NCBI RefSeq assembly: GCF_001766835.1
Contig: NZ_LKEU01000031.1
Coordinates: 62,001 to 126,000, forward strand
DNA length: 64,000 bases
From: Acetobacterium wieringae
GTDB taxonomy: Bacteria; Bacillota; Clostridia; Eubacteriales; Eubacteriaceae
Reading direction: 5' to 3'
Below, piece by piece: positions 35,851-45,330 of this stretch. Position numbers and translations under genes: made by a program. Under the pieces are notes generated by a model. It did no database searches and was not told where the DNA came from. It saw only the letters and a list, made by a program, of their open reading frames with translations. How positions within the stretch are numbered: the stretch's first letter is position 1; each line of letters begins with the position of its first letter.

Positions 35851-37413
35851 TTGTTTGAAACAGTCGATGTGGGCATTTTGTCCATTATTCCACCAATGAT
35901 TGCCATTGTTCTGGCGTTGATTACGAAAGAAGTTATCTCCGCCCTGCTAATCGGAATTCTATCCGGAACCCTAATCTATGTCGTTAGCATTGGCGGCGGT
36001 CTGGTTGAAATGGGTACGGTTGCTTTTGGCCTGATGGCTGAAACCGTTGGTGAACCGGGCAAGTTTAATATCATCTTATTTTTGGGGCTGCTGGGAGCCC
36101 TGGTTTATGTTGTAACCATTGCCGGAGGTTCTCGGGCTTATGGCAACTGGGCCGCCACCAAGCTTAAATCCCGCCGCAGTGCCCAACTGGCCACCAGTGC
36201 TCTGGGCGTTATTATTTTTGTTGATGATTATTTTAACTGCCTCACTGTTGGCACGGTTATGAAACCGGTCACTGACAAATATCAGATTTCCCGGGCCAAG
36301 CTGGCCTACATCATCGATTCCACTGCAGCACCAGTCTGCATCATCGCCCCGATTTCAAGTTGGGCAGCAGCTGTCGGCTCAACACTATATGAAACGGGAG
36401 CTTTCCAAAATGAACTGAGTGCTTTCGTGGCAACAATCCCTTACAATCTTTATGCCTTGTTAAGTATCTTGATGGTTATTATTATTTCTGTTACCAATCT
36501 GGATTTCGGATCAATGGCCCGGGTTGAACAGCGAGCCACCGAAACCGGCGAACTGGGTGCTCTGGATACTGAACTGGAAGAAAAAATCCTGATGGATGGC
36601 AAGGGCACGATCTGGGATCTGATTGTTCCAATCAGCTCACTGATTGCCTTTTCAATTCTCTCGATGCTCCAAAACGGTGGCTACTGGTCTGGTGAAGGCT
36701 TAACTTTATCGGAAGCCTTTGGCAATTGTGATGCATCTGCAGCACTGGTAATGGGCGCCTTCTGGGCCTTGGTTGTGACCTTTTTGCTGTTTATCCCCCG
36801 TAAACTGATTGATTTTAAAACCTTTATGGGAGGCATCGGCGAAGGAATCAAAACCATGGTTCCGGCCTACATTATTTTAACCCTTGCCTGGACCATCGGT
36901 GCCCTGTGTCAGGATCTGCTGGGTACCGGCCTCTTTATTGGCGAACTGGTTAAATCCAGCAGTATTCCAGTGGGGCTGATTCCAGCTATGATTTTCCTGG
37001 TTTCGGCCCTCTTGTCCTTTTCCATCGGAACGGCCTGGGGTACCTTTGGGATCTTCATTCCGATTGTTGTTATGATTTCCCAATACACTGCCCCAGAACT
37101 GATGGTGGTAACCTTGTCAGCGACACTGGCGGGATCTGTCTTTGGCGACCATTGTTCACCCATTTCAGATACCACTATCCTCTCCTCAACCGGGGCCGGC
37201 TGCGATCATATTTCGCACGTTTCTACCCAGATGCTTTATGCCATGCTGGTGGCCGCCTGCAGCTTTATCGGTTATCTGGTAGCTGGTTTGAGCTATGGAA
37301 ATCTTCCGCTGACCTGGTTAACCTCGGTCGGACTACTGATTGGATCATTAATCGTCTTCCATCGAATTTCCCAAGCCCGCATCACAAAGCTGAATTTTTC
37401 CACTTCGGATTGA
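35851..37413 (+). CDS. NhaC-family Na+/H+ antiporter
   Basis: This 520-residue carrier has about eleven or more hydrophobic helices. It starts with TTG, preceded by GAGAGGAGAAAAAA. The segments FVDDYFNCLTVGTVMKPVTDK and SVFGDHCSPISDTTILSS are the NhaC-family signatures. Such carriers exchange Na+ for H+, or in some members organic substrates. Fits a cell that lives on Na+ gradients. The exact exchange is inferred. Confidence 0.9.
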   Translation: MFETVDVGILSIIPPMIAIVLALITKEVISALLIGILSGTLIYVVSIGGGLVEMGTVAFGLMAETVGEPGKFNIILFLGLLGALVYVVTIAGGSRAYGNWAATKLKSRRSAQLATSALGVIIFVDDYFNCLTVGTVMKPVTDKYQISRAKLAYIIDSTAAPVCIIAPISSWAAAVGSTLYETGAFQNELSAFVATIPYNLYALLSILMVIIISVTNLDFGSMARVEQRATETGELGALDTELEEKILMDGKGTIWDLIVPISSLIAFSILSMLQNGGYWSGEGLTLSEAFGNCDASAALVMGAFWALVVTFLLFIPRKLIDFKTFMGGIGEGIKTMVPAYIILTLAWTIGALCQDLLGTGLFIGELVKSSSIPVGLIPAMIFLVSALLSFSIGTAWGTFGIFIPIVVMISQYTAPELMVVTLSATLAGSVFGDHCSPISDTTILSSTGAGCDHISHVSTQMLYAMLVAACSFIGYLVAGLSYGNLPLTWLTSVGLLIGSLIVFHRISQARITKLNFSTSD

Positions 37414-37428
37414 TACTGTCCATTTCAA

Positions 37429-37461
37429 ATGTCCGCCATTTAGCAATAAAATGGCGGACAT
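37429..37461. terminator. Bidirectional terminator
   Basis: ATGTCCGCCATTT (37429-37441) pairs with AAATGGCGGACAT (37449-37461). It lies between convergent genes. Confidence 0.8.
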
Positions 37462-37473
37462 ATTTATTCTACA

Positions 37474-38277
37474 TCAAACTATTTCCCAGATCAGTTCACC
37501 TTTTCGTTGTTGCAATGTTTCGGTCACCACGCCATTTTTTGCCACTTTTCCCAAATATTGATGAACCATCATCAGCTGATCCGGATTATCTAAAACAGCA
37601 AGTTCCCGGGTATAGATCCCCTTTGCTTTTTCCAGTGGGAAAACCCGCTTGTGAATCCCCGTTTCGTATGTCAGTTCTGGGAAAATCCCCTTCGTCCATA
37701 AAATATTAAAAATATAGTTCAGCTTATTAAACTGTCGGATATACTTTTGATCTGTTAGTGTGTAGAGTGTTTCTTTCAGACAACTATGGCGCTCCACAAA
37801 CGATGACAGATAACAAAACCCTCTGGAGGCGCCAATCATTTTATAAAGATGCTCCGGTTTGCAAATCGCCGGTGACATGCTGGCAATCACCAGATCAAAG
37901 GATTCCAGATAGTGAAAGCTGTCCCAATCCGAGTGAATAAACTCGGCATTTTCTAACCCCGCAGCTGCCGCATTTTCTCTGGCATAGTGGATCATCTTTT
38001 TAGAAAAATCCAGCCCCACCACTTTTTTAACTTTTTTTGCCAACTCAACTGCAAATTGTCCCGGCCCACAACCAATATCCAAGACCGTTGTGTCACTCGT
38101 GATAATCCCTTTGTCAACCAAGACCTGAACCGTGTCTTTACGATTTAACTGAGCGTCTTCGGTTGACGATGAAAGATTGTATTCCTCCGCCCGAAAGTCC
38201 CAAAATTCTGCAGTTGGTTCTTTTTTCTGGTTGTCACTTAACCAGAGCTCTTCAAAATATGCTGTTGTAAACTGCAT
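37474..38277 (-). CDS. Class I SAM-dependent methyltransferase
   Basis: This 267-residue protein has motif I VLDIGCGPGQFAVELAKK, the acidic strand end VVGLDFSKKM and motif IV-like DLVIASMSPAICKPEHLYKM. The N-terminal FWDFRAEEYN resembles small-molecule methyltransferases of the UbiE/COQ5 type. The substrate is not deducible. It may share a transcript with the small membrane protein gene upstream (30-bp gap). Confidence 0.85.
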   Translation of the reverse strand: MQFTTAYFEELWLSDNQKKEPTAEFWDFRAEEYNLSSSTEDAQLNRKDTVQVLVDKGIITSDTTVLDIGCGPGQFAVELAKKVKKVVGLDFSKKMIHYARENAAAAGLENAEFIHSDWDSFHYLESFDLVIASMSPAICKPEHLYKMIGASRGFCYLSSFVERHSCLKETLYTLTDQKYIRQFNKLNYIFNILWTKGIFPELTYETGIHKRVFPLEKAKGIYTRELAVLDNPDQLMMVHQYLGKVAKNGVVTETLQQRKGELIWEIV

Positions 38278-38306
38278 CCGGCATCCGTCTCCTTATATAA
38301 ATTTAA

Positions 38307-38738
38307 TTATCGATTAATAAAGAATAAACCTACCAGGCAAAGTGCAATGCCCACCAGATGATTGGTAGTCAAAACCTCTTTGTATAGCAAGATACCAATG
38401 GGAATCAGTAAGATCGCCAATGAGATATTGGCAACCAGCGACCCCAGGCTAATATTCCAACCAGCCCGATAGGCGGTAATGTAACCAAATTCCAGGGCAA
38501 CAACTGAAATCCCCAAGGCAAAACTGGTCCAGTTCAGTCGTTTAACCGACTGAACGATTCCCTCTTCCAAGCCATTGACCAGCATCAGAATCAACGTCAA
38601 TAAGGCTGCCACCAGATACGTAACCAGTAGTGATAAAAAAGGATTGACCGTCTCCGGTGTTGATTTCGTGCAAATGTTATAAAACACATTGGCGGTTACA
38701 ATTAATAGAATGGGCAGATAATAGGTGAATTCATTCAA
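38307..38738 (-). CDS. Small EamA/DMT-like membrane protein
   Basis: This is a roughly 143-residue protein with four to five hydrophobic helices. Its C-terminal half (GSLVANISLAILLIPIGILLYKEVLTTNHLVGIALCLVGLFFI) looks like the last part of an EamA domain, so it may act as a dimer, as in EmrE-size transporters. The start is uncertain: TTG 38738 lies about twelve bases from GGGGAG, while TTG 38786 adds 16 hydrophilic residues. No ATG start exists. Confidence 0.7.
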   Translation of the reverse strand: MNEFTYYLPILLIVTANVFYNICTKSTPETVNPFLSLLVTYLVAALLTLILMLVNGLEEGIVQSVKRLNWTSFALGISVVALEFGYITAYRAGWNISLGSLVANISLAILLIPIGILLYKEVLTTNHLVGIALCLVGLFFINR

Positions 38739-38826
38739 AGCTCTCAGGCACTCCCCTTTCTTATAGATTTGTGTATGACTGCTCAAGACTTGGAGCGATT
38801 CCCAACCCTGTTTGTCATGGGACTCT

Positions 38827-39564
38827 TTATGTCCAGTGCTGTTTAACGGCAGCTCTTAAAACCCGAAAATTCTGATAGGGCTTTTCAATGTACAGCAACC
38901 GCTTAATGACCAAACGCTCTTCCTCCGTCAGATCAAACTGTTCAATCCCGCTGTTATTGGGATTTGTGGCAATTTCGTCGCAGCTTAATGCCAGACGCAT
39001 AAAAACATCACCGATCCCCCAAAAGTCCGGATTAAAGCGCGCATCTAATGACACCATCTTTCTGGCCGAACCAAAATCAATCAGCGACAACTGCTCACCG
39101 GTCCATAAAATATTGTCAGCTTTAATATCCCGATGGCTGATGCCAAGGTCTGCCAGATAATCCATAACCGCAATTAATTGAAAAAAAATAATGGCGATTT
39201 CGCTTTTACCAAAGGCATAGTCACACGCAAGCCAATCCTCGAGGGTCTGCCCCGGCATTTTTTGCATCACCAATCCAAAGCAACCATCCCGATCAATGAC
39301 CTGGATCAATTTGGGAATGGCTGAATGGTCGATGGTTCTAAGAAACTTAATTTCCCAGTTCAGTTTTCTTTTGCGGCGCTTGACATCATTGGGGTGAAAT
39401 ATTTTAGCAACGTAGTCCTGATCTTCCCGGGATATCAGATAGCTGCATCCAAAGCGCCCCTGACCCAGGAGTTTTACCAGTGCAAACCCATCAAGCGCAA
39501 GCGCGCCCCGGAGGGTAGTGAGCCGACTACCATTCGATCTCGTCAACAGATAAGGGCTTTTCAT
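38827..39564 (-). CDS. Ser/Thr protein-kinase-like protein
   Basis: This 245-residue protein is a compact Hanks-type kinase domain: glycine loop LGQGRFG (33-39), Lys54 (VAKIF), catalytic HRDIKADN (144-151) and DFG (163-165). It has no transmembrane helix or PASTA repeats, so it is cytoplasmic and unlike PrkC. ATG 39564 overlaps the end of the ABC ATPase gene by 38 bp in another frame. That suggests translational coupling. Phosphorylation targets are unknown. Confidence 0.82.
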   Translation of the reverse strand: MKSPYLLTRSNGSRLTTLRGALALDGFALVKLLGQGRFGCSYLISREDQDYVAKIFHPNDVKRRKRKLNWEIKFLRTIDHSAIPKLIQVIDRDGCFGLVMQKMPGQTLEDWLACDYAFGKSEIAIIFFQLIAVMDYLADLGISHRDIKADNILWTGEQLSLIDFGSARKMVSLDARFNPDFWGIGDVFMRLALSCDEIATNPNNSGIEQFDLTEEERLVIKRLLYIEKPYQNFRVLRAAVKQHWT

Positions 39565-40231
39565 TGAGATAACTCTTCTGAACCTGACCATTTTTCATGA
39601 TAATAACCTTATCGGCCATCGGCGTAATGGCTTGATTATGGGTGATCAGAATTACCGTCATCTTTTCTTTGCGGCTGGTTTCCTGGAGCAGTTTTAAAAT
39701 ATTCTTGCCGGTATTATAATCCAGTGCTCCGGTCGGTTCATCACAAAGCAATAGTTTGGGGCGTTTAGCCAGAGCTCGGGCAATCGCCACCCGCTGCTGT
39801 TCGCCTCCGGAAAGCTGCGAAGGAAAATTTCCCAGTCGTTCTGCCAGGCCGACACTTTTTAAAACTGTTTCGGCATCCATCGGATCATGACAGATCTGGG
39901 TCGCCAACTCGACGTTTTCAACCGCCGTGAGATTTTGAATCAAATTATAAAATTGAAAAACAAAACCGGTGTCGTAACGCCGATATTCGGCCAACTCCCG
40001 ACGGTTTAGGGCCGCAACATCTTTTTCGCCAACAATCACATGGCCTTCATCACAATCGTCCATCCCACCCAGGATATTAAGAACCGTTGTTTTACCAGCT
40101 CCGCTGGGGCCCACAACCACTGCAAATTCGCCCTCATCAATAAAAAAATTGATCCCGTTAGCGGCATTAATGGTTACCTCCCCCATATGATAGCGCTTAT
40201 GTACATCTTTAAATTCAATAAAATGTTTCAT
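39527..40231 (-). CDS. ABC transporter ATP-binding protein (MacB/LolD type), orphan
   Basis: This 234-residue ATPase has [24 protein letters not shown] and [12 protein letters not shown], the MacB/FtsE/LolD-type pattern. In most genomes such ATPases sit beside a FtsX-like permease. No permease is adjacent here; the next genes are a kinase-like protein downstream and a small winged-helix protein upstream. The partner must lie elsewhere. Confidence 0.9.
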   Translation of the reverse strand: MKHFIEFKDVHKRYHMGEVTINAANGINFFIDEGEFAVVVGPSGAGKTTVLNILGGMDDCDEGHVIVGEKDVAALNRRELAEYRRYDTGFVFQFYNLIQNLTAVENVELATQICHDPMDAETVLKSVGLAERLGNFPSQLSGGEQQRVAIARALAKRPKLLLCDEPTGALDYNTGKNILKLLQETSRKEKMTVILITHNQAITPMADKVIIMKNGQVQKSYLNEKPLSVDEIEW

Positions 40232-40335
40232 CTTTTTTGTCCTTCTTCAGTTAATTGAGGCACCGCACCCCTTGCAAACAATTATAGCTGCTACCAGTAT
40301 AGCGAATAAACCTCTCAAAAGCCAGTCTGCTCGAA

Positions 40336-40363
40336 AAAAAAGAAAGGTTTCCCTTTCTTTTTA
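40336..40363 (-). terminator. Terminator after the small winged-helix gene
   Basis: AAAAAGAAAGG and CCTTTCTTTTT form an A/T-flanked stem immediately after the stop codon. Confidence 0.7.
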
Positions 40364-40364
40364 G

Positions 40365-40547
40365 TTATTTTTTGGCTGGTTCCCACTTGCAGCGCACCGT
40401 GGAGACAATAGCTTCTTCTTTTTTTAGCTGTTTGAAGGCTTTATCAACTTCTTTACGATCAACCTTCAAGGCTTTTTCAACTTCGCCAGCAGTCATCGGC
40501 GCTCCATGCTGTTCCATACAAGCTAAAATTTTATCCTTCAGCTCCAT
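40365..40547 (-). CDS. Small winged-helix-like protein, 60 residues
   Basis: The protein (MELKDKILACMEQHGAPMTAG...) is highly charged and predicted to be a single winged helix (helix, MTAGEVEKAL, KVDRKEVDKAFKQLKKE, then a strand VSTVRCKWEP). GGAGG six bases before the ATG supports translation. It could be a small transcription regulator or a DNA-binding adaptor. It has its own terminator. Confidence 0.75.
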   Translation of the reverse strand: MELKDKILACMEQHGAPMTAGEVEKALKVDRKEVDKAFKQLKKEEAIVSTVRCKWEPAKK

Positions 40548-40643
40548 ATTTGCCCTCCAAATTCATTCATTCTTATGACAAATTTTAACAGCTCATCCTT
40601 AATTTGGGTTTTAATTTGGCCAATTGCTGACCGCAGGTGGTGC

Positions 40644-41897
40644 TTAATTCTCGCCCACTGCGATAATTGAAGCCTGGCTTAGTTTTTTACTTTGTATCCC
40701 TAATATGTGGTTCAGCACCAAAGCAATGGCAGCGAAGACTATAATTACAATAAAGGTCGAACTATAGCTACCGCCAGAGTTCTGCAGTAAATAACTGGAG
40801 ATCATTGGTCCGATAATAGCCGCCGGTACCAGTAAAAAATTGGACAAGCTGAAATTAAGGGGATAATTTTTTGAACCAAAACTGGAATTGATCACCACCG
40901 AGGATAAAGCTGGCACGCCACCATAGGTAACCCCAACCGATAAAAGCCCGATAAAGATGAAAATAACATTATTCATCGTGGCACCCATAAACAAGAAAAC
41001 GCCAGCAACCAGCAGAAGTATGGTATTGATTCCCATAGCCTTCGCTCTGCCCATTTTGTCAAACACCGTTCCGATCACAACACGACCGCCACCATTAAAA
41101 ACGGATACCAACAGCCCCAACTGGGCCGGTGCACCAAAGGCCACCGCAATGGTTGCTGCACTCCCAATAATCAGCAGTCCCGATGCGGTAATCATAATCC
41201 CCCAGAAGAAATAAGTCCAGAATACGCCGGTTTTTAACATTTCTCTGGCTGTATATTCTTTTTTCTGGCTGGTCTCACCCGCAACAGCTACCGCTTTTTT
41301 GGCCGCAGTTACCGGTTTTTTTATAAAGAAGGAGCCCAGAGCCATCACAATTGCTCCCATGATCGCCAGATAAAAGAAAGTGTTCAAAACGCCGACGTCG
41401 CCAATTAGAGAACTGATCATCGTTCCCAGAATCAAACCGCCAAGTCCAAAGCCCATTAATAAAATTCCTGACGCCAAACCAGCTTTTTCAGAAAACCAGG
41501 GTACAACCGCACTAATAATTGAGTTATAGCCCATACCAACGCCGGTTCCGCAAAGTACCCCATAAAAGATATACAACATCATCAGACTTTGTTCTGGTTG
41601 ACTCGGATCGATTTTCGAGACCCCGAAGAAACCGATAAACAGCATCGCTGCCGCGATCAGAACAATGGTCCGGTTTTTGATCAAGCGGGTTAATTGTCCG
41701 CTGACAAAACCACCAATACAAAAAAAGATAATTGAGATGGTAAAATTTAGTGATAAGTCTGTTACCGTCCACGTTTCAAAGACCTTGTTCAGCGGCGCCC
41801 TAAAAATTGACCAGGCATACAATAATCCCAGAAACAACAGCATGATGGTTCCAACACACAGGTAGATCCACCGTTTTAAATTCTCATTTTTCATCAT
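40644..41897 (-). CDS. MFS transporter, OFA (oxalate/formate antiporter-like) family
   Basis: This 417-residue carrier has twelve predicted helices. The N-terminal helix 1 ([25 protein letters not shown]) and [38 protein letters not shown] fit the OFA family, which moves organic anions or other carboxylates. The start could be the ATG at 41897 or that at 41894, which is better spaced from GAGGG. Substrate unknown. It is divergent from the DUF445 gene. Confidence 0.88.
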   Translation of the reverse strand: MMKNENLKRWIYLCVGTIMLLFLGLLYAWSIFRAPLNKVFETWTVTDLSLNFTISIIFFCIGGFVSGQLTRLIKNRTIVLIAAAMLFIGFFGVSKIDPSQPEQSLMMLYIFYGVLCGTGVGMGYNSIISAVVPWFSEKAGLASGILLMGFGLGGLILGTMISSLIGDVGVLNTFFYLAIMGAIVMALGSFFIKKPVTAAKKAVAVAGETSQKKEYTAREMLKTGVFWTYFFWGIMITASGLLIIGSAATIAVAFGAPAQLGLLVSVFNGGGRVVIGTVFDKMGRAKAMGINTILLLVAGVFLFMGATMNNVIFIFIGLLSVGVTYGGVPALSSVVINSSFGSKNYPLNFSLSNFLLVPAAIIGPMISSYLLQNSGGSYSSTFIVIIVFAAIALVLNHILGIQSKKLSQASIIAVGEN

Positions 41898-42057
41898 TTC
41901 CCTCTGCTTCCAAAAATTTTCTTGCTTTATTGTATCAGCTTGCTAAAGTAAACACAATCATAAATACCAGTAAATCATGCATTTCTTACTGGTTTTCATG
42001 ATTCCACTGGACAGCATGTTTTAAAAAGATTAAAATATACACTAGTTACAATGGAAG

Positions 42058-42089
42058 CGTTCATTGCGAACGTGACGTAAGATTTACGT
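42058..42089. promoter_or_regulatory. Palindromic motifs in the MFS/DUF445 divergent region
   Basis: Two adjacent dyads are visible: CGTTC-ATTG-CGAACG (about 42058-42072) and ACGTAA-GAT-TTACGT (42075-42089). They lie upstream of the DUF445 gene and may be operators or an mRNA hairpin. The regulator is unknown. Confidence 0.35.
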
Positions 42090-42136
42090 TCCGTTTCTGA
42101 TTAACTAACTATTAAAAGGCATGACAGGAGGAAATC

Positions 42137-43033
42137 ATGGATTTATCATTCTTTATCGGTCCGTTACTGGGCGGCATCATCGGACTGATCACCAACGGCA
42201 TCGCGATTCGGATGCTCTTTCGCCCCTTAAACGCCATCAAGGTATTCGGGTTGACCTTACCCTTTACCCCGGGCTTAATCCCTAAAGAAAAACCCCGTAT
42301 CGCCAAATCACTGGGCGACGTGGTGGCCAACAATCTGCTTAATGAGGACGTCATCAAAAATGGTCTGCTGTCCCCGGAAATGGACGACAAGATCACCATC
42401 GCCGTCAATGGCCTGATTGCTAAAAAAAGCACCAGCGACGAAACCCTGCGGGAGCTGTTTTACTCGTTTTCCGGCGCCGAACGCGGTGCGCTGATCATCA
42501 CAGATGTGACGAAAAAAGTGGTCGGTTTCTCTTATGAACGGATGGTCAAAATGGAACTTGGGCCGCTCTTATCAGAAATCGCCGTCACCGAAATTGTCAG
42601 CAATCTCCAAGGTTCAATGTTTGCGATGCTGATCAATGAAAATCTGATCAGTTCTGCCAAGGTTAAAATGGCTGAAATCATCGAACGGATGGTGGTTGAA
42701 AAAGGCGAGAATATTCTCGATAACATCTTTGAAAAAGAAAGCACTAATCTGCTCGATAAACGGCTTTGTGACCTTTATCTTGAATACGAAGACCGGATTC
42801 CGGAATTTGTCGCCTGGGTTATTTCGACCTATCATCAACTGATCGACAAAAATATCGGCGTCTTAATACACGCCCTGGACTTGTCAAAACTGGTTGAAGA
42901 TCAGATTAACGGCTACGATGTCCTGACTTTTGAAAAAATGCTGTTGGAAATCATGCGTAAGGAACTCAATGCCATTGTCTGGCTGGGCGGATTATTGGGT
43001 TGTATCATGGGCCTGGTGATGTCCTTTGTCTAG
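42137..43033 (+). CDS. DUF445-family membrane protein
   Basis: This 298-residue protein has an N-terminal helix (LLGGIIGLITNGIAIRMLFRPLNAIK), the sequence LPFTPGLIPKEKPRIAKSLGDVV, a long amphipathic middle and a C-terminal helix (VWLGGLLGCIMGLVMSF). That matches DUF445 proteins (YheB-type). An AGGAGG five bases before the ATG supports the start. Function of the family is unknown, with possible sporulation or membrane roles. Confidence 0.85.
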   Translation: MDLSFFIGPLLGGIIGLITNGIAIRMLFRPLNAIKVFGLTLPFTPGLIPKEKPRIAKSLGDVVANNLLNEDVIKNGLLSPEMDDKITIAVNGLIAKKSTSDETLRELFYSFSGAERGALIITDVTKKVVGFSYERMVKMELGPLLSEIAVTEIVSNLQGSMFAMLINENLISSAKVKMAEIIERMVVEKGENILDNIFEKESTNLLDKRLCDLYLEYEDRIPEFVAWVISTYHQLIDKNIGVLIHALDLSKLVEDQINGYDVLTFEKMLLEIMRKELNAIVWLGGLLGCIMGLVMSFV

Positions 43034-43245
43034 GGAAGCAGAACAGGTTGTCTGAATTTATAAAACTACCATGGGCTTCGCTGTCGGTTACACCAAACAA
43101 TTTCTACACTAGGGCGCACAACACTTTCTTGTACTGTTCGCCGACACGTTACGAAATAGTTTGTGAAACCAACAACAAAGTATAGTTTGTTCGATTCTTT
43201 CAAATTTCGCAATCAATTAGGATAGATATTAAAAAGGAGCTAAAA

Positions 43246-44268
43246 ATGACTAAAAAATTAGAAATTAATTGGGATCAATTGGGATTTGAATATATCAAAA
43301 CGGATTATCGCTATCTGTCGTTCTGGAAAGACGGGCAGTGGGATGAAGGGGTTTTGACTGAAGATAATGTTTTGCATCTGGGTGAAGCAGCTCCCTGTCT
43401 GCATTATGGGCAGCAGTGTTTTGAAGGACTGAAGGCCTATCGGACTAAAGCCGGCGAGATTCAGTTGTTTCGGGTTGACCAGAATGCCAAACGCTTTCAG
43501 GATTCCTGCCAACGGCTGTTAATGCCGGTTATTCCTGAAGAGACCTTTATCAAAGCCTGCCTCGAGGTGGTCAAGGCCAATGCAGCCTATATTCCGCCCT
43601 ATGGTACTGGCGGCTCGCTGTATATCCGCCCGATGATGATTGGGGTCGGTAACAGCATGGCGGTTAAACCAGCCAATGAATACATCTTTACGGTTTTCTG
43701 TATGCCCGTCGGCGCTTACTTCAAAGGTGGGCTGACGCCAGTTAATTTTATGGTCTCCGACTATGACCGGGCAGCCTGCAACGGCACCGGCCAACAGAAG
43801 GTTGGCGGCAACTATGCGGCCTCGATGCTGGCCCATGAAATTGCCGTTCAGAAAGGTTTTGCCGATTGCATCTACCTGGACCCGACGACGCACACCAAAA
43901 TTGAAGAGGTCGGCGCCGCCAATTTCTTTGGGATCACCAGAGACAACCGCTTTGTCACCCCCGCTTCCCCTTCGATCTTACCCAGCATCACCAAATACTC
44001 GCTGCTGTATCTGGCCGAACATGTTTTAGGGATGGCCGTATCCGAAGAGGATGTTTTCATCGACGAGCTGGATATCTTTACCGAAGCCGGCGCCTGCGGC
44101 ACCGCTGCGGTAATCACCCCCATCGGCGGCATTTTCCATCACAACCGGCTGCACGTTTTCTACAGCGAAACCGCAGTGGGCCCGGTGACCAAAAAACTCT
44201 ACAATACCCTCACCGCCATCCAACTGGGCGATCTGGCCGGACCCGAAGGCTGGATTACCAAGCTATAA
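43246..44268 (+). CDS. ilvE: Branched-chain amino acid aminotransferase
   Basis: This 340-residue class IV PLP enzyme transfers the amino group between glutamate and branched-chain keto acids. The catalytic Lys is in GQQKVGGNYAASML, and EEVGAANFFGI, LHYGQQCFEGLKAYR and GSLYIRPMMIG are BCAT motifs. AAGGAGC eight bases upstream supports the start. No T-box is present in the 210-bp upstream gap. A repeat element and a strong terminator follow. Confidence 0.95.
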   Translation: MTKKLEINWDQLGFEYIKTDYRYLSFWKDGQWDEGVLTEDNVLHLGEAAPCLHYGQQCFEGLKAYRTKAGEIQLFRVDQNAKRFQDSCQRLLMPVIPEETFIKACLEVVKANAAYIPPYGTGGSLYIRPMMIGVGNSMAVKPANEYIFTVFCMPVGAYFKGGLTPVNFMVSDYDRAACNGTGQQKVGGNYAASMLAHEIAVQKGFADCIYLDPTTHTKIEEVGAANFFGITRDNRFVTPASPSILPSITKYSLLYLAEHVLGMAVSEEDVFIDELDIFTEAGACGTAAVITPIGGIFHHNRLHVFYSETAVGPVTKKLYNTLTAIQLGDLAGPEGWITKL

Positions 44269-44278
44269 AAGGGTTTGA

Positions 44279-44520
44279 TTGTAGACTGCCGTACCGACCA
44301 ATTGATAACCCAGTACCGACAATTAATAATCTGATTGTTTGCATCGGGGCGGACACGGCATCGCCTGTCCGATTCTGCGCGCAGGCAACGAGCCAATCAT
44401 AAGCTTGCTTATAGTTGGCGACTGCCCGCGACCAAGGCGAAAGGAGCGTAGCGGATTTCGCATGGCGCAAGCAAACAATAGATTGATAATTGGTCGGTAC
44501 GGTATTTCTCGACAACCTCA
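44279..44520. repeat. MITE-like structured repeat, copy A
   Basis: Perfect 15-bp inverted repeats, CCGTACCGACCAATT (44289-44303) and its complement (44488-44502), bound a 214-bp unit. Nested inside are a second inverted pair (AATCTGATTGTTTGC, about 44328-44342, against GCAAACAATAGATT), a GGACA/TGTCC hairpin around 44351-44370 and an ATAAGC/GCTTAT hairpin near 44399-44412. The core also occurs in copy B at 52659-52805. Open frames across it are incidental. Confidence 0.8.
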
Positions 44521-44549
44521 AACGATGGGTTTACGCCCATCGTTTGAGG
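44516..44549. terminator. Terminator after ilvE / flavin reductase
   Basis: CCTCAAACGATGGG (44516-44529) pairs with CCCATCGTTTGAGG (44536-44549), followed by a T-rich stretch. It lies directly beside repeat copy A and between convergent genes. Confidence 0.85.
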
Positions 44550-44550
44550 T

Positions 44551-45141
44551 TTATTTTTGCTGTGCGGGTCGTTTCTTCTTTTTCTTTTTGCGAACCGAAT
44601 AACCGAAACTGCCGACTTTTTCGCCCAGCCCAAAGTATTCGCCGTGGACGTAGGCCAGTAGATCGGCCTGATCCAGATGGAGTTTGCCGCCCTCATCAAT
44701 CAGGGCGTCCGCCACATGGACCGCCAGAATCTCGGCCATAAACAGATCATGGGTGCCCAGTGGGATGATTTCTTTGACCCGACATTCCATACTTAAGGGA
44801 CTGGCCGCCAGCATCGGACACTTTACCGTATCGCCGGGGAGTGTGGTTAAACCCATCCGTTCAAATTTATTGATGTCACGGCCGGAACGCACCCCACAGA
44901 AATCGACGGCTCTGACCAGCGCCACGGTGGACAGATTGATGGTAAACTCCCGGGTGGCGGCGATGATTTCGTAGGATAGACGACTGGGCCGCAGCGAAAT
45001 ATAGGTCATCGGCGGTTTGGTATTGAGAACCCCGGTCCATCCCACCGTTATGATATTTTCTGATGCGGCCTCGCCACAGGTTACCAACACCGGGGGCACC
45101 GGGGCCAGTAAAACCGATCCCGGCCATTTTGTTTTACTCAT
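44551..45141 (-). CDS. Flavin reductase-like domain protein
   Basis: This 196-residue protein has the FMN-binding split-barrel fold: PVPPVLVTCGEAASENIITVGWTGVLNTKPPMTYISLRPSRLSYE near the N-terminus, then EFTINLSTVALVRAVDFCGVRSGRDINKFERMGL. Family members reduce or bind flavin. The C-terminal basic tail ends in a lysine run (KKKKKKRPAQQK) close to the terminator. AAGGAGAAAACGCA supports the start. Confidence 0.88.
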   Translation of the reverse strand: MSKTKWPGSVLLAPVPPVLVTCGEAASENIITVGWTGVLNTKPPMTYISLRPSRLSYEIIAATREFTINLSTVALVRAVDFCGVRSGRDINKFERMGLTTLPGDTVKCPMLAASPLSMECRVKEIIPLGTHDLFMAEILAVHVADALIDEGGKLHLDQADLLAYVHGEYFGLGEKVGSFGYSVRKKKKKKRPAQQK

Positions 45142-45297
45142 TGCGTTTTCTCCTTTGTCTGCGATAAGATTATTATAGCAGTTTTCCCATCCTTATGGCA
45201 GAAAATCATCGTCAGCCGGGCCCAAGACTGCTGAAAAGCATCGATTAAACCATTTAAGTACAATTTTTCTTGCAATTTCTTTGCTAAGCCGATAGTA

Positions 45298-45303
45298 TTA
45301 TAA
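45298..45303 (+). promoter_or_regulatory. Likely -10 box for the two small genes
   Basis: TATAAT lies 28 bases before the 60-codon gene at 45331. The -35 is unclear (TTTCTT at 17 bp). Confidence 0.45.
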
Positions 45304-45330
45304 TTAGAAAAGACAGTGGACAGGAGAACT

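Noticed and set aside
43034..43245. T-box or other leader before ilvE
   Set aside because: No GGTGG(T/A)ACCGCG core or terminator hairpin is present in this gap.
44339..44741. Open frames of 65-96 codons across repeat copy A and the flavin reductase gene
   Set aside because: They run through an inverted-repeat element or antisense to a clear gene, have no ribosome sites and no recognisable protein features.
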